Part shown: in pieces, positions 47,215 to 57,372 of the stretch | Layout: every line of letters starts with the position of its first letter | How positions within the stretch are numbered: position 1 is the first letter of the stretch | Assembly: GCA_015665315.1 (NCBI GenBank) | Contig: JADFAK010000022.1 | Coordinates: forward strand, 1 to 64,000 | DNA: 64,000 bases | Direction of reading: 5' to 3' | DNA from: Flavobacteriales bacterium | Lineage (GTDB): Bacteria > Bacteroidota > Bacteroidia > Flavobacteriales_D > Sanyastnellaceae | The notes under the pieces: model-generated | Seen by the model: only the letters and a program-made list of their open reading frames with translations | Told to the model about the DNA's origin: nothing | Database searches by the model: none | Position numbers and translations under genes: made by a program

Positions 47215-49368
47215 TTATTTATTAGCCTGTGGTTCTGCTTGAATATCGGTACCCAATCGTTGTAGATAGGCAATCAAGGCAATGATTTCAGTGTCTCGCT
47301 GCGCCTTGAGCTCTGGTCGGTCAGTATTGATTTGATCAACCACTGCATCGGCCTGGGCCCAGAAATCAGCTTCGGCTCTTTCCTGGTCGTATGATTTTGG
47401 ATAGGGAACTCCCAGCTTTCTCATCACACGAATCTTAGCGCCAATCTCGTCGCTCTCGAGAGAACCTTCGTCAAACAACCAAGGGTAAGGAGGCATGATC
47501 GATCTCTCTTCGAGGTCTTTTGGATTGTACATGTGAATGTAGTGCCAGCTGGCATTCGGATTGAGAACACCTTCTCTCGCCAAATCTGGTCCGGTTCGCT
47601 TAGAACCCCATTGGAATGGGTGATCGTACACAAACTCTCCTGCTTTCGAGTATTCCCCATATCGGGCGACCTCGTCTCTGAACGGACGAATCATTTGAGA
47701 GTGGCAGTTATAACATCCTTCTCGGATATAAATGTCTCGACCGTGAATTTCAAGCGGAGTGTAAGGTTTGACACTTGCAATACTCTTAATGTTCGAGTCA
47801 ACTACCAGTGTAGGTACGATCTCAATTGCACCACCGATTAGAATCACAACTAAAGTTGCAATGAGGAATTGTATTGGTCGGCGCTCGATAAATCTGTGCC
47901 AATCTTCTTTCCCTTCAGACTTAAAGACCTTCTCCAAAGCAGGTGCTTCCGCTTCTTCGTCACTGATGAATTTACCTTGCTTGGCTGTTTTCCAGAGATT
48001 GTAAACCATAACCAATGCCCCTACCAAGTACAAGGTGCCTCCTAATGCCCGCAAGACGTACATAGGTACAATGTTAATGACTGTCTCAAGGAAGTTTGGA
48101 TTGGCCAATGTTCCGGCAGGCGTAAATTCTTTCCAGGCAAAAGACTGTGTCCATCCCGCCCAGTAGAGAGGAACGGCGTAGAGAATAATTCCCAATGTAC
48201 CTATCCAAAAGTGGGTGTTGGCCAATTTCTTCGAGTACAACTGTGTATCCCAAAGCTTAGGCAATAGGAAGTAGAGCATTCCAAATGTTAAGAATCCGTT
48301 CCATCCCAATCCACCAATGTGAACGTGACCAATGGTCCAGTCGGTGTAGTGACTAATCGCATTGACACTCTTAATTGACATAAGCGGACCTTCAAAGGTG
48401 GCCATACCGTAACAGGTTACTGCCACGACCATGAACTTCAGAACAGCGTCGTCTCGGACACGATCCCAAGCACCTCGGAGGGTGAGCAGACCGTTCAACA
48501 TACCACCCCAAGATGGAGCGATGAGCATAATAGAGAATACCGTTCCCAGTGATTGAGCCCAATCCGGAAGGGCTGTATACAACAAGTGGTGTGGTCCGGC
48601 CCAGATGTACAAGAAAATCAAGGCCCAAAAGTGAATGATCGACAAGCGATACGAGTAAACAGGTCGATTGGCGGCCTTGGGAATGAAGTAGTACATCAAT
48701 CCTAAATAGGGAGTCGTCAAGAAAAAGGCGACTGCATTGTGACCATACCACCATTGAACCAAGGCGTCTTGCACTCCAGCGAAGACTGAGTAACTCTTCA
48801 TGAAGTTCAACGGCATCTCGAGAGAGTTGACAAGATGCAAGACAGCTACTGTCACAAAGGTGGCAATGTAAAACCAGATGGCAACATACATATGTCGCTC
48901 ACGTCGCTTGATGATGGTACCGAACATATTCCATCCGAATGCCACCCATATAAGGGTGATGGCAATATCGATGGGCCATTCTAGTTCGGCGTATTCTTTT
49001 CCCGTAGTATAGCCAAAAGGTAAAGTTGCAACGGCAGAAAGAATGATTATCTGCCATCCCCAAAAGTTCACTTTACTGAGAAAATCGCTATACATCCGCG
49101 CTTTCAGGAGTCTTTGCAGCGAGTAATAGACACCCGCAAAAATTCCATTCCCGACGAATGCAAAAATCACCGCATTGGTGTGCAGCGGGCGCAGTCGGCC
49201 GAATGTGAGCTGCGCATAGGGCAGGTATTCATTAAACCATGACGAAAAAGCAAGCTGACAGGCCACGATTAGGCCGACCAACATGCCGATAATTCCCCAT
49301 ACAACTGTTGCAATTATGAACAGTCGTACGATCTTGTTGTCGTACTTAAATTTTTCCAAACTCATCAA
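47215..49368 (-). CDS. ccoNO: Fused cbb3-type cytochrome c oxidase subunits I and II (CcoN-CcoO)
   Basis: CcoN part 'WWYGHNAVAFFLTTPYLGLMYYFIPK', 'HYTDWTIGHVHIGGLGWNG'; CcoO part 'REGCYNCHSQMIRPFRDEVARYGEYSKAGEFVYDHPFQWGSKRTGPDLAREG'. Confidence 0.96.
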   Translation of the reverse strand: MMSLEKFKYDNKIVRLFIIATVVWGIIGMLVGLIVACQLAFSSWFNEYLPYAQLTFGRLRPLHTNAVIFAFVGNGIFAGVYYSLQRLLKARMYSDFLSKVNFWGWQIIILSAVATLPFGYTTGKEYAELEWPIDIAITLIWVAFGWNMFGTIIKRRERHMYVAIWFYIATFVTVAVLHLVNSLEMPLNFMKSYSVFAGVQDALVQWWYGHNAVAFFLTTPYLGLMYYFIPKAANRPVYSYRLSIIHFWALIFLYIWAGPHHLLYTALPDWAQSLGTVFSIMLIAPSWGGMLNGLLTLRGAWDRVRDDAVLKFMVVAVTCYGMATFEGPLMSIKSVNAISHYTDWTIGHVHIGGLGWNGFLTFGMLYFLLPKLWDTQLYSKKLANTHFWIGTLGIILYAVPLYWAGWTQSFAWKEFTPAGTLANPNFLETVINIVPMYVLRALGGTLYLVGALVMVYNLWKTAKQGKFISDEEAEAPALEKVFKSEGKEDWHRFIERRPIQFLIATLVVILIGGAIEIVPTLVVDSNIKSIASVKPYTPLEIHGRDIYIREGCYNCHSQMIRPFRDEVARYGEYSKAGEFVYDHPFQWGSKRTGPDLAREGVLNPNASWHYIHMYNPKDLEERSIMPPYPWLFDEGSLESDEIGAKIRVMRKLGVPYPKSYDQERAEADFWAQADAVVDQINTDRPELKAQRDTEIIALIAYLQRLGTDIQAEPQANK

Positions 49369-49532
49369 TCTGGTTTTTTATGTTTTGGTTCAGGTTTGTT
49401 CTCAAATAACATCCTCATAGAAGGTGTATAGTCATCATCGTATTGCCCAGATTTCACGGCCCACAAAAAGGCAATTAGAAAGACTAGGGCTACAATAAAA
49501 CTTACGACGATCAATAGATATATGGCACTCAT
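49365..49532 (-). CDS. ccoS: cbb3-type cytochrome oxidase assembly protein CcoS
   Basis: 'MSAIYLLIVVSFIVALVFLIAFLWAVKSGQYDDDYTPSMRMLFE'. Confidence 0.92.
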   Translation of the reverse strand: MSAIYLLIVVSFIVALVFLIAFLWAVKSGQYDDDYTPSMRMLFENKPEPKHKKPD

Positions 49533-49579
49533 AATCAGGTTTTCGGACACAAATGAACAATTCAAGTGTCTTTTGCTGG

Positions 49580-49593
49580 TTGACTGTGATCAC
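49580..49593. promoter_or_regulatory. Fnr-like box 1 upstream of ccoS
   Basis: TTGAC-TGTG-ATCAC (8 of 10 to TTGAT-N4-ATCAA). Confidence 0.5.
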
Positions 49594-49600
49594 GAGAAAT

Positions 49601-49614
49601 ACTGATAGTTGTCA
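49601..49614. promoter_or_regulatory. Crp/Fnr-like box 2 upstream of ccoS
   Basis: CTGAT-AGTT-GTCAG, centre 21 bp from box 1. Confidence 0.5.
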
Positions 49615-49707
49615 GCTTTCTCCATAAGCCACATGAAATAAGCATGTTATCATCGTGTGGTCGTCACTTTCAGACTGCATTTTTTAGAGTATTTTAGCCG
49701 CTAAACC

Positions 49708-51006
49708 TTGAAGTACATGGAAAACAAGATTGATTTTAGTTCATTCAAGCACATCTCCAAGGAAGAGTGGATTCAAAAGATTGAGGCCGAATTCAAAGGT
49801 CAGTCGATTGAAAATCTGAAATGGCCCACTTTTGACGGATTGGGAGAAGTTTTTTTAAGCGATTCAAGCGTTGAAGAAAATTGTTTTAGCACAGACATTC
49901 GTTCGGCTAAATCGAGCGCGAATCAGTGGGGAATTGAACTTACATTCGATGAATCGACGTGGCCGTTTTATGCCGAAATGGGAGCTGAAGGAGTCGATGT
50001 GCTAAATGTCGATGCTAAATTTGCTTTGACGAGTGAGCATTTTCATTTGCCGAATGGCGGAGAACCTAAATTGTTTATTGACGCAAAAAGTGAGGTGAAA
50101 CTCCTTGTGGACAACCCTATACCTCCCAATACATCGGGGCTAGACTGGGATAGTGATTCAGACAACGTTTCGACAATAAATGAGCTATTTCAAGTTCGTA
50201 AGTCACATAATGCTTCTTATTCTTTAGCATGCGCAAATGGCTTGGAATGGTCCAATAAAGGTGCCTATATAAGCGAAGAATTGGGATTTGCGCTGGCTCA
50301 TGGCCATGATTTGTTGGTTGAGCTAATGAAAAACGGAGCCACAATAGATGAGGCCAGTAGCTGTATTCAGTTCAAAATGGGTGTGGGAAATTCCTTCTTC
50401 AAAGAGATTGCCAAGTTTAGGGCTTTACGGACCTTGTGGAAGGCAATAATTAAGAGCTATGATCCGAAGAAGGACTCTTCTTTGACCACTTCGATTCGAG
50501 CTACCAATTCGCGTTGGAATAAGACTGGAATAGACGAACATACTAACCTGCTGAGAACTACCACCGAGGCAATGAGCGCTATAATTGGAGGAGTTGACAC
50601 CATGAATGTGCTTCCCTATAATGTGTTTTCAGCATCAAAATCGGAAGCTTATCGGTGGTCGCGCAATACACAGCTTTTACTTCGAGAGGAATCTTTCTTG
50701 AATCGTGTGATCGATCCAGGCTCTGGGAGCTACTACATTGAGGATTGGTCCGAAAAAATAGCCAATACGGCCTGGAGTATTTTTCAAAGTATAGAAAAGG
50801 AAGGAGGTTACTTTAAGTGTGAAGAGGATGGAAAACTTGATGAACTGTGCTTGAAATCGGCCGAAGAGCAAAAAGCAGAATTGCGCGCGGGAGAACGCGT
50901 ACTCATTGGGGCCAATATTCATGTGAACAAGAAGGCGGAACAGATCAATAGCTCCAATGAGGAGAGGCTTTCATTGGAAGTTGAGAAGCAAGTGCAGACT
51001 ATATAA
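49708..51006 (+). CDS. mutA: Methylmalonyl-CoA mutase small (beta) subunit
   Basis: '[24 protein letters not shown]', '[21 protein letters not shown]'; immediately upstream of the large subunit. Confidence 0.93.
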   Translation: MKYMENKIDFSSFKHISKEEWIQKIEAEFKGQSIENLKWPTFDGLGEVFLSDSSVEENCFSTDIRSAKSSANQWGIELTFDESTWPFYAEMGAEGVDVLNVDAKFALTSEHFHLPNGGEPKLFIDAKSEVKLLVDNPIPPNTSGLDWDSDSDNVSTINELFQVRKSHNASYSLACANGLEWSNKGAYISEELGFALAHGHDLLVELMKNGATIDEASSCIQFKMGVGNSFFKEIAKFRALRTLWKAIIKSYDPKKDSSLTTSIRATNSRWNKTGIDEHTNLLRTTTEAMSAIIGGVDTMNVLPYNVFSASKSEAYRWSRNTQLLLREESFLNRVIDPGSGSYYIEDWSEKIANTAWSIFQSIEKEGGYFKCEEDGKLDELCLKSAEEQKAELRAGERVLIGANIHVNKKAEQINSSNEERLSLEVEKQVQTI

Positions 51007-51016
51007 TTCATTCAGA

Positions 51017-53149
51017 ATGAGAGCGAATTTTCAGAATATAGATTGGAAGTTGGGGAGTGAAGTAAAATCAACTCCAAGTGAGGTAACAGAATTTGCCACG
51101 GCCGAAGGGATAGAGATTAAATCGGTATACACGGAAAGTGACTCCAAGGACTTGCCGCATGTGGGTTTTGGTGCTGGCTTTGCGCCGTATTTGCGCGGGC
51201 CTTACGGTTCGATGTATACCATTCGTCCGTGGACTGTTCGCCAGTACGCTGGATTCAGCACGGCCGAAGAGTCAAACGCGTTTTATCGACGGAATCTAGC
51301 GGCCGGACAGAAAGGGCTGAGTGTGGCTTTTGATCTTGCCACACACCGTGGTTATGATAGTGATCACCCAAGGGTGGAAGGCGATGTTGGCAAAGCAGGA
51401 GTGGCGATTGATTCGGTTTTGGATATGAAACTGCTTTTTGATCAGATTCCGCTCGACAAGATGTCGGTATCCATGACCATGAACGGCGCCGTGGTTCCGA
51501 TCTTGGCGTTTTATATCGTTGCAGCTGAAGAACAGGGCGTTTCTTGTGATAAGCTGACAGGAACTATCCAGAATGACATTCTCAAGGAATTTATGGTGCG
51601 GAATACCTATATCTATCCGCCAGCTCCTTCGATGCGCATCATTGCAGACATCTTTAAATATACGTCTGACAACATGCCGAAATTCAACAGCATCAGCATC
51701 TCGGGTTACCACATGCACGAAGCTGGAGCACCGGCCGATATTGAGTTGGCTTATACGTTACTCGACGGATTGGAGTACGTGCGCACAGGTGTGAAATCGG
51801 GCATGGATATCGATGCATTTGCGCCAAGATTGTCCTTTTTCTGGGCGATCGGCATGAATCACTTTATGGAAATCGCCAAGATGCGCGCGGCGCGGATGAT
51901 TTGGGCCAAACTCATCAAAGAATTCAATCCGAAAAACAACAAGTCATTGGCTCTAAGAACCCATTGCCAAACTTCAGGCTGGAGCTTAACGGAGCAGGAT
52001 CCTTTTAACAATGTGGCTCGAACTTGTGTAGAAGCATTGGCAGCCGCTATGGGTGGGACTCAGAGTCTGCACACCAATGCGCTGGACGAGGCCATTGCTT
52101 TACCAACAGACTTCTCGGCTCGCATTGCTCGAAACACACAGATCTATCTGCAAAAGGAAACCGATGTATGCAAGAGTGTAGATCCGTGGGGAGGTTCTCA
52201 TTATGTAGAAAGCCTAACGAATGACCTGATGGCCAAGGCTTGGGAGCACATCCAAGAAATCGAAAAGATGGGCGGTATGGCCAAGGCGATAGAGTCGGGA
52301 GTCCCCAAGCTTCGAATTGAAGAGGCTGCGGCAAGAAAACAAGCTCGAATCGACTCAGGAAAGGACATTATTGTAGGTATAAACGCCTATACTACAGACG
52401 ATGAACAGGATTTGGATATCCTAGAGGTGGACAATACAGCTGTTCGATTGGGGCAAATTGAAAGGCTCAAGACCTTGCGCAGCGAACGAGATGAATCGGC
52501 CTGTCAAAAGGCTTTAGAGGCGCTTACGGCTGGAGCAAAGGGGAATGACAATATTCTCGAATTGGCGGTAGTCGCGGCTAGAGAGAGAGCCAGTTTAGGT
52601 GAGATTTCATCGGCTTTGGAAAGCGTTTTCGGACGATACAAGGCACAAATCAACAGTGTTTCAGGAGTATATTCATCAGAATCAATGGATGATCAAGATT
52701 TTATCAATGCACGTGCGAAAGCCGACCAATTTGCCAAACAAAGCGGTCGACGACCACGAATTATGGTAGTGAAAATGGGCCAAGATGGGCATGACCGTGG
52801 GGCGAAGGTTATCGCCACTAGTTTTGCCGACATAGGTTTTGATGTGGATATCGGTCCGCTTTTCCAAACCCCCGAAGAAGCAGCGCGCCAGGCCATCGAG
52901 AATGACGTTCACATCGTAGGTGTGTCATCATTGGCAGCAGGACACAAAACCTTGGTCCCTCAGATTATCGATCAATTGAGAAAGCAGGGTAGGGAAGACA
53001 TCCTGGTTGTGGCCGGTGGAGTGATTCCAAAACAGGATTATTCATTCTTAGAAGAAGCTGGAGTAGCGGGGGTATATGGACCGGGTACCAAGATAGCTTT
53101 GGCGGCTCAAGAATTGCTCGATATTTTGATTGAAGCGTGGACCGATTAG
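51017..53149 (+). CDS. mutB: Methylmalonyl-CoA mutase large (alpha) subunit
   Basis: '[57 protein letters not shown]'; B12-binding '[36 protein letters not shown]'. Start at Met21 of the ORF. Confidence 0.97.
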   Translation: MRANFQNIDWKLGSEVKSTPSEVTEFATAEGIEIKSVYTESDSKDLPHVGFGAGFAPYLRGPYGSMYTIRPWTVRQYAGFSTAEESNAFYRRNLAAGQKGLSVAFDLATHRGYDSDHPRVEGDVGKAGVAIDSVLDMKLLFDQIPLDKMSVSMTMNGAVVPILAFYIVAAEEQGVSCDKLTGTIQNDILKEFMVRNTYIYPPAPSMRIIADIFKYTSDNMPKFNSISISGYHMHEAGAPADIELAYTLLDGLEYVRTGVKSGMDIDAFAPRLSFFWAIGMNHFMEIAKMRAARMIWAKLIKEFNPKNNKSLALRTHCQTSGWSLTEQDPFNNVARTCVEALAAAMGGTQSLHTNALDEAIALPTDFSARIARNTQIYLQKETDVCKSVDPWGGSHYVESLTNDLMAKAWEHIQEIEKMGGMAKAIESGVPKLRIEEAAARKQARIDSGKDIIVGINAYTTDDEQDLDILEVDNTAVRLGQIERLKTLRSERDESACQKALEALTAGAKGNDNILELAVVAARERASLGEISSALESVFGRYKAQINSVSGVYSSESMDDQDFINARAKADQFAKQSGRRPRIMVVKMGQDGHDRGAKVIATSFADIGFDVDIGPLFQTPEEAARQAIENDVHIVGVSSLAAGHKTLVPQIIDQLRKQGREDILVVAGGVIPKQDYSFLEEAGVAGVYGPGTKIALAAQELLDILIEAWTD

Positions 53150-53523
53150 AGCTCAGATTTGAACTCTTCAAACGTGCCGTCAGTATAAAAAATCAACACT
53201 TTAGAGGCTACCTTTTTGGTAGCCTTTTTTGTGGGAATTGATTGTTCAGGAACAGTCGGACTATCCGTGTCATTTTCGACCAAAGGCAACTCGTTTGTTA
53301 CATTTGTAACAGGAGCGATCATCGGGTCTTTCCCGTGCAAGAGCCATGCATTGTTGATCTGCGGAAAATGCGTGGAAAGCTTGATAATGAAGTCTAGACT
53401 GGGCTTGTTGCGTCCGTTGAGTATATGGCTCAGGGCCGAGCGTTGGATGCCCATTTGCTCGGCAAACTCTTTGGGAGTGATCTCCAGGTGATCAAGTACT
53501 TGTTGGATTCTTTCTTGGAACAT
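53146..53523 (-). CDS. XRE-type helix-turn-helix regulator
   Basis: '[64 protein letters not shown]'. Stop overlaps mutB stop (convergent). Confidence 0.92.
   Translation of the reverse strand: MFQERIQQVLDHLEITPKEFAEQMGIQRSALSHILNGRNKPSLDFIIKLSTHFPQINNAWLLHGKDPMIAPVTNVTNELPLVENDTDSPTVPEQSIPTKKATKKVASKVLIFYTDGTFEEFKSEL
53205..53230 (+). terminator. Rho-independent terminator for mutB located inside the antisense XRE coding region
   Basis: AGGCTACC-TTTTT-GGTAGCCT-TTTTT on the + strand. Confidence 0.75.
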
Positions 53524-53585
53524 TACAGTTGTACAATGTAGACGTTACAAATGTATAAAACCGTGTGGATACTAGCAAGACAAGA

Positions 53586-53603
53586 ATGTTACATGTGTAA
53601 CAT
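53586..53603. promoter_or_regulatory. 18-bp palindrome upstream of the XRE regulator gene
   Basis: ATGTTACA-TG-TGTAACAT. Confidence 0.55.
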
Positions 53604-53746
53604 GCTTATCGCAAAAGTTGCTCGTTTTATAGTACAACAGCATAAATCCGCGTGTTCAATCGCTACAATTAAGCGACCCATACCAACTGAATGTCAGTCA
53701 TTTGCGCTCGTCGCTGATTCAAATTATTCAGATGTAAACTCGCTGA

Positions 53747-54691
53747 TTATTCGAAAAACTGACCTGAAACAGGCTGAGAACCGCGTAAAAAATCCTCGAT
53801 TGGGATACGCTTTTTGCCCTCCATTTGGATGTCGAGAATTTGGATACTTCCGGACCCGCAGCCAACGAACAAATAACTCTTTTCGTCGCTGAGAATTTCC
53901 CCTGGCTCGGCCTCCTGATTTACGGCAATCGAGGTGAAAAATTTAACAGTCTTTCCATTCAATGTCGACCACGAAGCGGGGTAAGGTGAGAGTCCGCGAA
54001 TATGATTGTGAACCAGGAGGCAATCCTCCTTCCAATCAATGCGGCAATCCTCCCGAAAAAGTTTGGGTGCTGATTTCAATTCGGCTTCATCTTGGAAAAA
54101 ACTCGACTGGTCACTGGCATGGGCATTTCCCTGGGCAATTTTGTCAATAGTACTCACCAAGGTTTTGGCTCCCAAGCGCATCATTTCGTCGTGAATAAGT
54201 CCGGCCGAGTCGTTTTCAAGGATAGGCATGCTGGCTTGTTCAATGATGGCCCCCGTATCGATTTCCTTGGTGATGAAAAAAGTTGTGACCCCAGTTTCCG
54301 ATTCGCCATTCATGATCGCGCGATTGATAGGAGCGGCGCCGCGGTATTGTGGGAGGAGTGAGCCATGCAGGTTGATAGTCCCCAGCTCTGGCATCGTCCA
54401 CACAACCTCAGGAAGCATGCGAAAAGCGACTACTACGAAGAGATCGGCCTTCCAGGATTCAAGTTGCTCGATGAATTCGGAGTCTCTTAATTTTATGGGT
54501 TGCGCACAAGGCAAATGATGCTGAACAGCGTAATCCTTGACTGCAGAAGATCGAATTTTCTTTCCGCGGCCGGCCTGTTTGTCGGGGACAGTAACAACGC
54601 CAACTACTTCATGTGAGCTAGCGTGAATTGCTTTGAGAGATTCAACGGCAAATTCGGGAGTTCCCATAAAGACTATTCTAAGATTCTTCAC
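53747..54691 (-). CDS. fmt: Methionyl-tRNA formyltransferase
   Basis: 'RIVFMGTPEFAVESLKAI', 'GTINLHGSLLPQYRGAAPINRAIMNGESETGVTTFFITKEIDTGAII'. Confidence 0.97.
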   Translation of the reverse strand: MKNLRIVFMGTPEFAVESLKAIHASSHEVVGVVTVPDKQAGRGKKIRSSAVKDYAVQHHLPCAQPIKLRDSEFIEQLESWKADLFVVVAFRMLPEVVWTMPELGTINLHGSLLPQYRGAAPINRAIMNGESETGVTTFFITKEIDTGAIIEQASMPILENDSAGLIHDEMMRLGAKTLVSTIDKIAQGNAHASDQSSFFQDEAELKSAPKLFREDCRIDWKEDCLLVHNHIRGLSPYPASWSTLNGKTVKFFTSIAVNQEAEPGEILSDEKSYLFVGCGSGSIQILDIQMEGKKRIPIEDFLRGSQPVSGQFFE

Positions 54692-54701
54692 GATGGTAAA
54701 A

Positions 54702-56048
54702 TTAAACTTTAACGTACTTCCAGTTGCTGAATCTTAGCACAAGTAAGGCTGAGAGGGCAATGGATCCAAAATACAGGTAGTCATTCATCCACACTTTGTA
54801 GATAGGCTGTGGGTAAACGACGGTTACAAAATAGGTAAGAACGAGGTAACCGAGGCTAGCACCGAATTCGATCATCATGGCGATTTTGGTCTTTCCACAT
54901 CCTTCCACGGCATTCAGAAAGACCGATGAGAAGCAGGTCAGTATAAATGCAAAATATACTGTGAGCATCGATTTTTTCGTGAGGAAGAGAATTTCGACAT
55001 CCTGGGAATAGATCGATGTGATGAAATCGGGATAGAGTAACATACCATGACTCAAAAGGAACATGCCTGCGAGGTTAAGCAATACCAATTTGCCCAAGAC
55101 CTTATTCAATAAGTGTTGTTTGTTCTCCGCAATAAGGCCTGAAACGTAGGTTTTCGTCGTTTGAGAAATACCCATAATAGTCACAAAAACCATCATGTAC
55201 ATGAATCGGATTATCTGGGAAGACATTAGCTCCTTTTCGCCGAGCTTCTCAATAAGGGTAAAAAACACCGTCCACGTAGCAAGTGCAGCAACCTGTTGAG
55301 CCATGATAGGCGCGCTCAGATTCAGAATTTTCTTGGTCTCACGAAAAGATAGAATGCTCAAGTACTTCCAGATAGAATACTTAGCCCATATGGCATCTCG
55401 TCGCAGGTAGATAACTAAGAAAAGGAGGTTGAGTACCTCTGCGATTAGTGTGGCGTAGGCAGCTCCTTGGATTCCGAGGGCAGGAGCTCCCCAGTTTCCA
55501 AAAATCAACATCCAGTCTAGTCCGAGATTGAAGCCTGCCGTAATGAGTGTGGAGTAGATTAGGATTCGGGTATTGGCGACGCCCATGTACAGGGCGGTGA
55601 TGATAAGGGAGGGCATGTACACTAGGAGGCCGAAAAGGCGGATAGTCAAGTAGCTCGACATGTGTGCTCTCACTTCGTCGGACTCGACCAGGAAGTTGAG
55701 GAGCGGACTCATAATGCTTAGCATGAGTGCCAGCAATGAAACGCCTAGAATAATGCTAAGTAGGAGCGTGTTTGAAAACACTTGGCCAATCTGCTCGAAG
55801 AGTTTGGCTCCGTAACGTCTCGCAATTATTATCTGCGCTCCCGACGCAAGTCCAATCCCGAGCATCAATAAGGTAATGAAAAGCATCGACCCGAGACCGG
55901 CGCCATTCATGACATTCATGCCGACCCGGCTTAGAAAAGCATTGTCGGTAAGTACAACGATAAACTGTACGAAGCCGCCCAGGGATATTGGTATAGCGAC
56001 CTTTAAAAGACCTTTGGTCGAAATGTCTAAGTCGTGGCTACTTGACAT
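54702..56048 (-). CDS. MATE family efflux transporter
   Basis: 12-TM; 'LSRVGMNVMNGAGLGSMLFITLLMLGIGLASGAQIIIARRYGAK'. Start at Met8 of the ORF. Confidence 0.9.
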   Translation of the reverse strand: MSSSHDLDISTKGLLKVAIPISLGGFVQFIVVLTDNAFLSRVGMNVMNGAGLGSMLFITLLMLGIGLASGAQIIIARRYGAKLFEQIGQVFSNTLLLSIILGVSLLALMLSIMSPLLNFLVESDEVRAHMSSYLTIRLFGLLVYMPSLIITALYMGVANTRILIYSTLITAGFNLGLDWMLIFGNWGAPALGIQGAAYATLIAEVLNLLFLVIYLRRDAIWAKYSIWKYLSILSFRETKKILNLSAPIMAQQVAALATWTVFFTLIEKLGEKELMSSQIIRFMYMMVFVTIMGISQTTKTYVSGLIAENKQHLLNKVLGKLVLLNLAGMFLLSHGMLLYPDFITSIYSQDVEILFLTKKSMLTVYFAFILTCFSSVFLNAVEGCGKTKIAMMIEFGASLGYLVLTYFVTVVYPQPIYKVWMNDYLYFGSIALSALLVLRFSNWKYVKV

Positions 56049-56715
56049 TGTTCGAATTCCATTTCTCAATGATTTTGGCTGAGGCTCTGATAGACTTAGT
56101 CATCCATTCCAGTTTAAGGTCGGCCTGCTCTTCTTGTGAGAGATTCCAGTCTATCTTCTGTTCGATTAATTGGTTTCTGACTTCATACAGGCAGAGGGCT
56201 GCGGCTACGGAGATATTGAAGCTTTCGGTAAAACCGTACATAGGAATTTTGACAAAGCCATCGGCGTTATCAATGACTGTTTGTGACATCCCTTTGTCTT
56301 CGGTACCAAATACCAAAGCGGTTTTGTGAGTTAGATCAAGTTCGTTGATGAGGCAATCATCTTTGTGTGGGGTAGTGGCAATGATTTTATAGCCTTGTTC
56401 TTTGAGGGAATTTAAGCACTTGAGTGTGTTTTGTTCTTTTTCTTGGTAGCGCTTTACAGTAAGCCACTTTCGAGAACCGACGGAAATGCCTTTGGTCACA
56501 CTAAAAGGGTTGACGTTTTCTATAGCGTGAATATCCTGGATGCCAAAGCAATCGCAACTCCTTAATACGGCGCTTGCATTGTGGGGTTGGTATAAGTCCT
56601 CTAATACCACAGTCACGTGCCGCGTTCTCTTGTTCAAGATGTTCTCAAACAAGGTGGCTCGTTCCTCAGTCATAAAAGATGACAAGTGTTCTATAAGGTC
56701 TGTTATGTTTTTCAT
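56038..56715 (-). CDS. TrmH family tRNA/rRNA methyltransferase
   Basis: 'TVVLEDLYQPHNASAVLRSCDCFGIQDIHAIE', 'ALVFGTEDKGMSQTVIDNADGFVKIPMYGFTESFNISVAAALCLYE'. Confidence 0.94.
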   Translation of the reverse strand: MKNITDLIEHLSSFMTEERATLFENILNKRTRHVTVVLEDLYQPHNASAVLRSCDCFGIQDIHAIENVNPFSVTKGISVGSRKWLTVKRYQEKEQNTLKCLNSLKEQGYKIIATTPHKDDCLINELDLTHKTALVFGTEDKGMSQTVIDNADGFVKIPMYGFTESFNISVAAALCLYEVRNQLIEQKIDWNLSQEEQADLKLEWMTKSIRASAKIIEKWNSNNVK

Positions 56716-56728
56716 CGCAATAGGGAAC

Positions 56729-56755
56729 AAAAAAGGCCGACACTTGAGGTCGGCC
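56729..56755 (-). terminator. Rho-independent terminator of the HU gene
   Basis: Minus strand GGCCGAC-CTCAAGT-GTCGGCC-TTTTTT. Confidence 0.85.
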
Positions 56756-56780
56756 ATTCTTGAATTTCTAAAGGGGATAA

Positions 56781-57053
56781 TTACTTAACCTTTACAGATA
56801 AGTCAGCTCCCGCCTTAAATTTCACAACTTTTTTCGCTTGGATAGTAATTTCCTTTCCAGTCTGTGGGTTACGACCTTTACGTGCCGCACGCTCAGATAC
56901 TGAGAACGATCCGAAACCTACCAATGCAACACGGTCACCTTTCTTAAGTGCGTCTGCAGTAGTGTCAATAAATGCATCAAGAGCCTTCTTTGCGTCAGCT
57001 TTCGAAATTCCGGCTGATCCAGCCATTGAGTCAATCAATTCTGCTTTGTTCAT
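56781..57053 (-). CDS. HU family DNA-binding protein
   Basis: '[69 protein letters not shown]'. Confidence 0.97.
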   Translation of the reverse strand: MNKAELIDSMAGSAGISKADAKKALDAFIDTTADALKKGDRVALVGFGSFSVSERAARKGRNPQTGKEITIQAKKVVKFKAGADLSVKVK

Positions 57054-57097
57054 AGTAATAAATTTTAAACGTGCTGAACTTTGGTGTTCAACTGAAA

Positions 57098-57105
57098 CAA
57101 ATATA
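57098..57105 (-). promoter_or_regulatory. -7 promoter element of the HU gene
   Basis: Minus strand TATATTTG, exact TAnnTTTG. Confidence 0.55.
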
Positions 57106-57372
57106 TACACGGAAAACCACGCCCCGCAAGCATTCTAGCGGAAAACGGGTCATTTTGTTGAAAAGTACGGTGTTTTGTTAATAACCATGAGTGTATTTGG
57201 CTCAAATCGACGTTGTAAGGGCTGTTCAGGCGAGTAGGGAGGCGTGTGAAAAACCAGATTAATGTGAATAACGTGTGAATAGCGAGAGCCAAAAGAGAGG
57301 TGATCGCACGATCCGAAAAATTCGTCTGCACATCACATTAACAGGAGGAGAAGCGCGAAGCGGCTGATTATT

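Noticed and set aside
53551-53892. 113-aa + strand ORF upstream of and overlapping fmt
   Set aside because: Runs through the palindromic regulatory region and antisense to fmt; no recognisable protein features.
57065-57331. 88-aa minus-strand ORF with a hydrophobic segment upstream of HU
   Set aside because: Covers the HU promoter (TATATTTG at 57098-57105) and overlaps the HU leader; no coding support.
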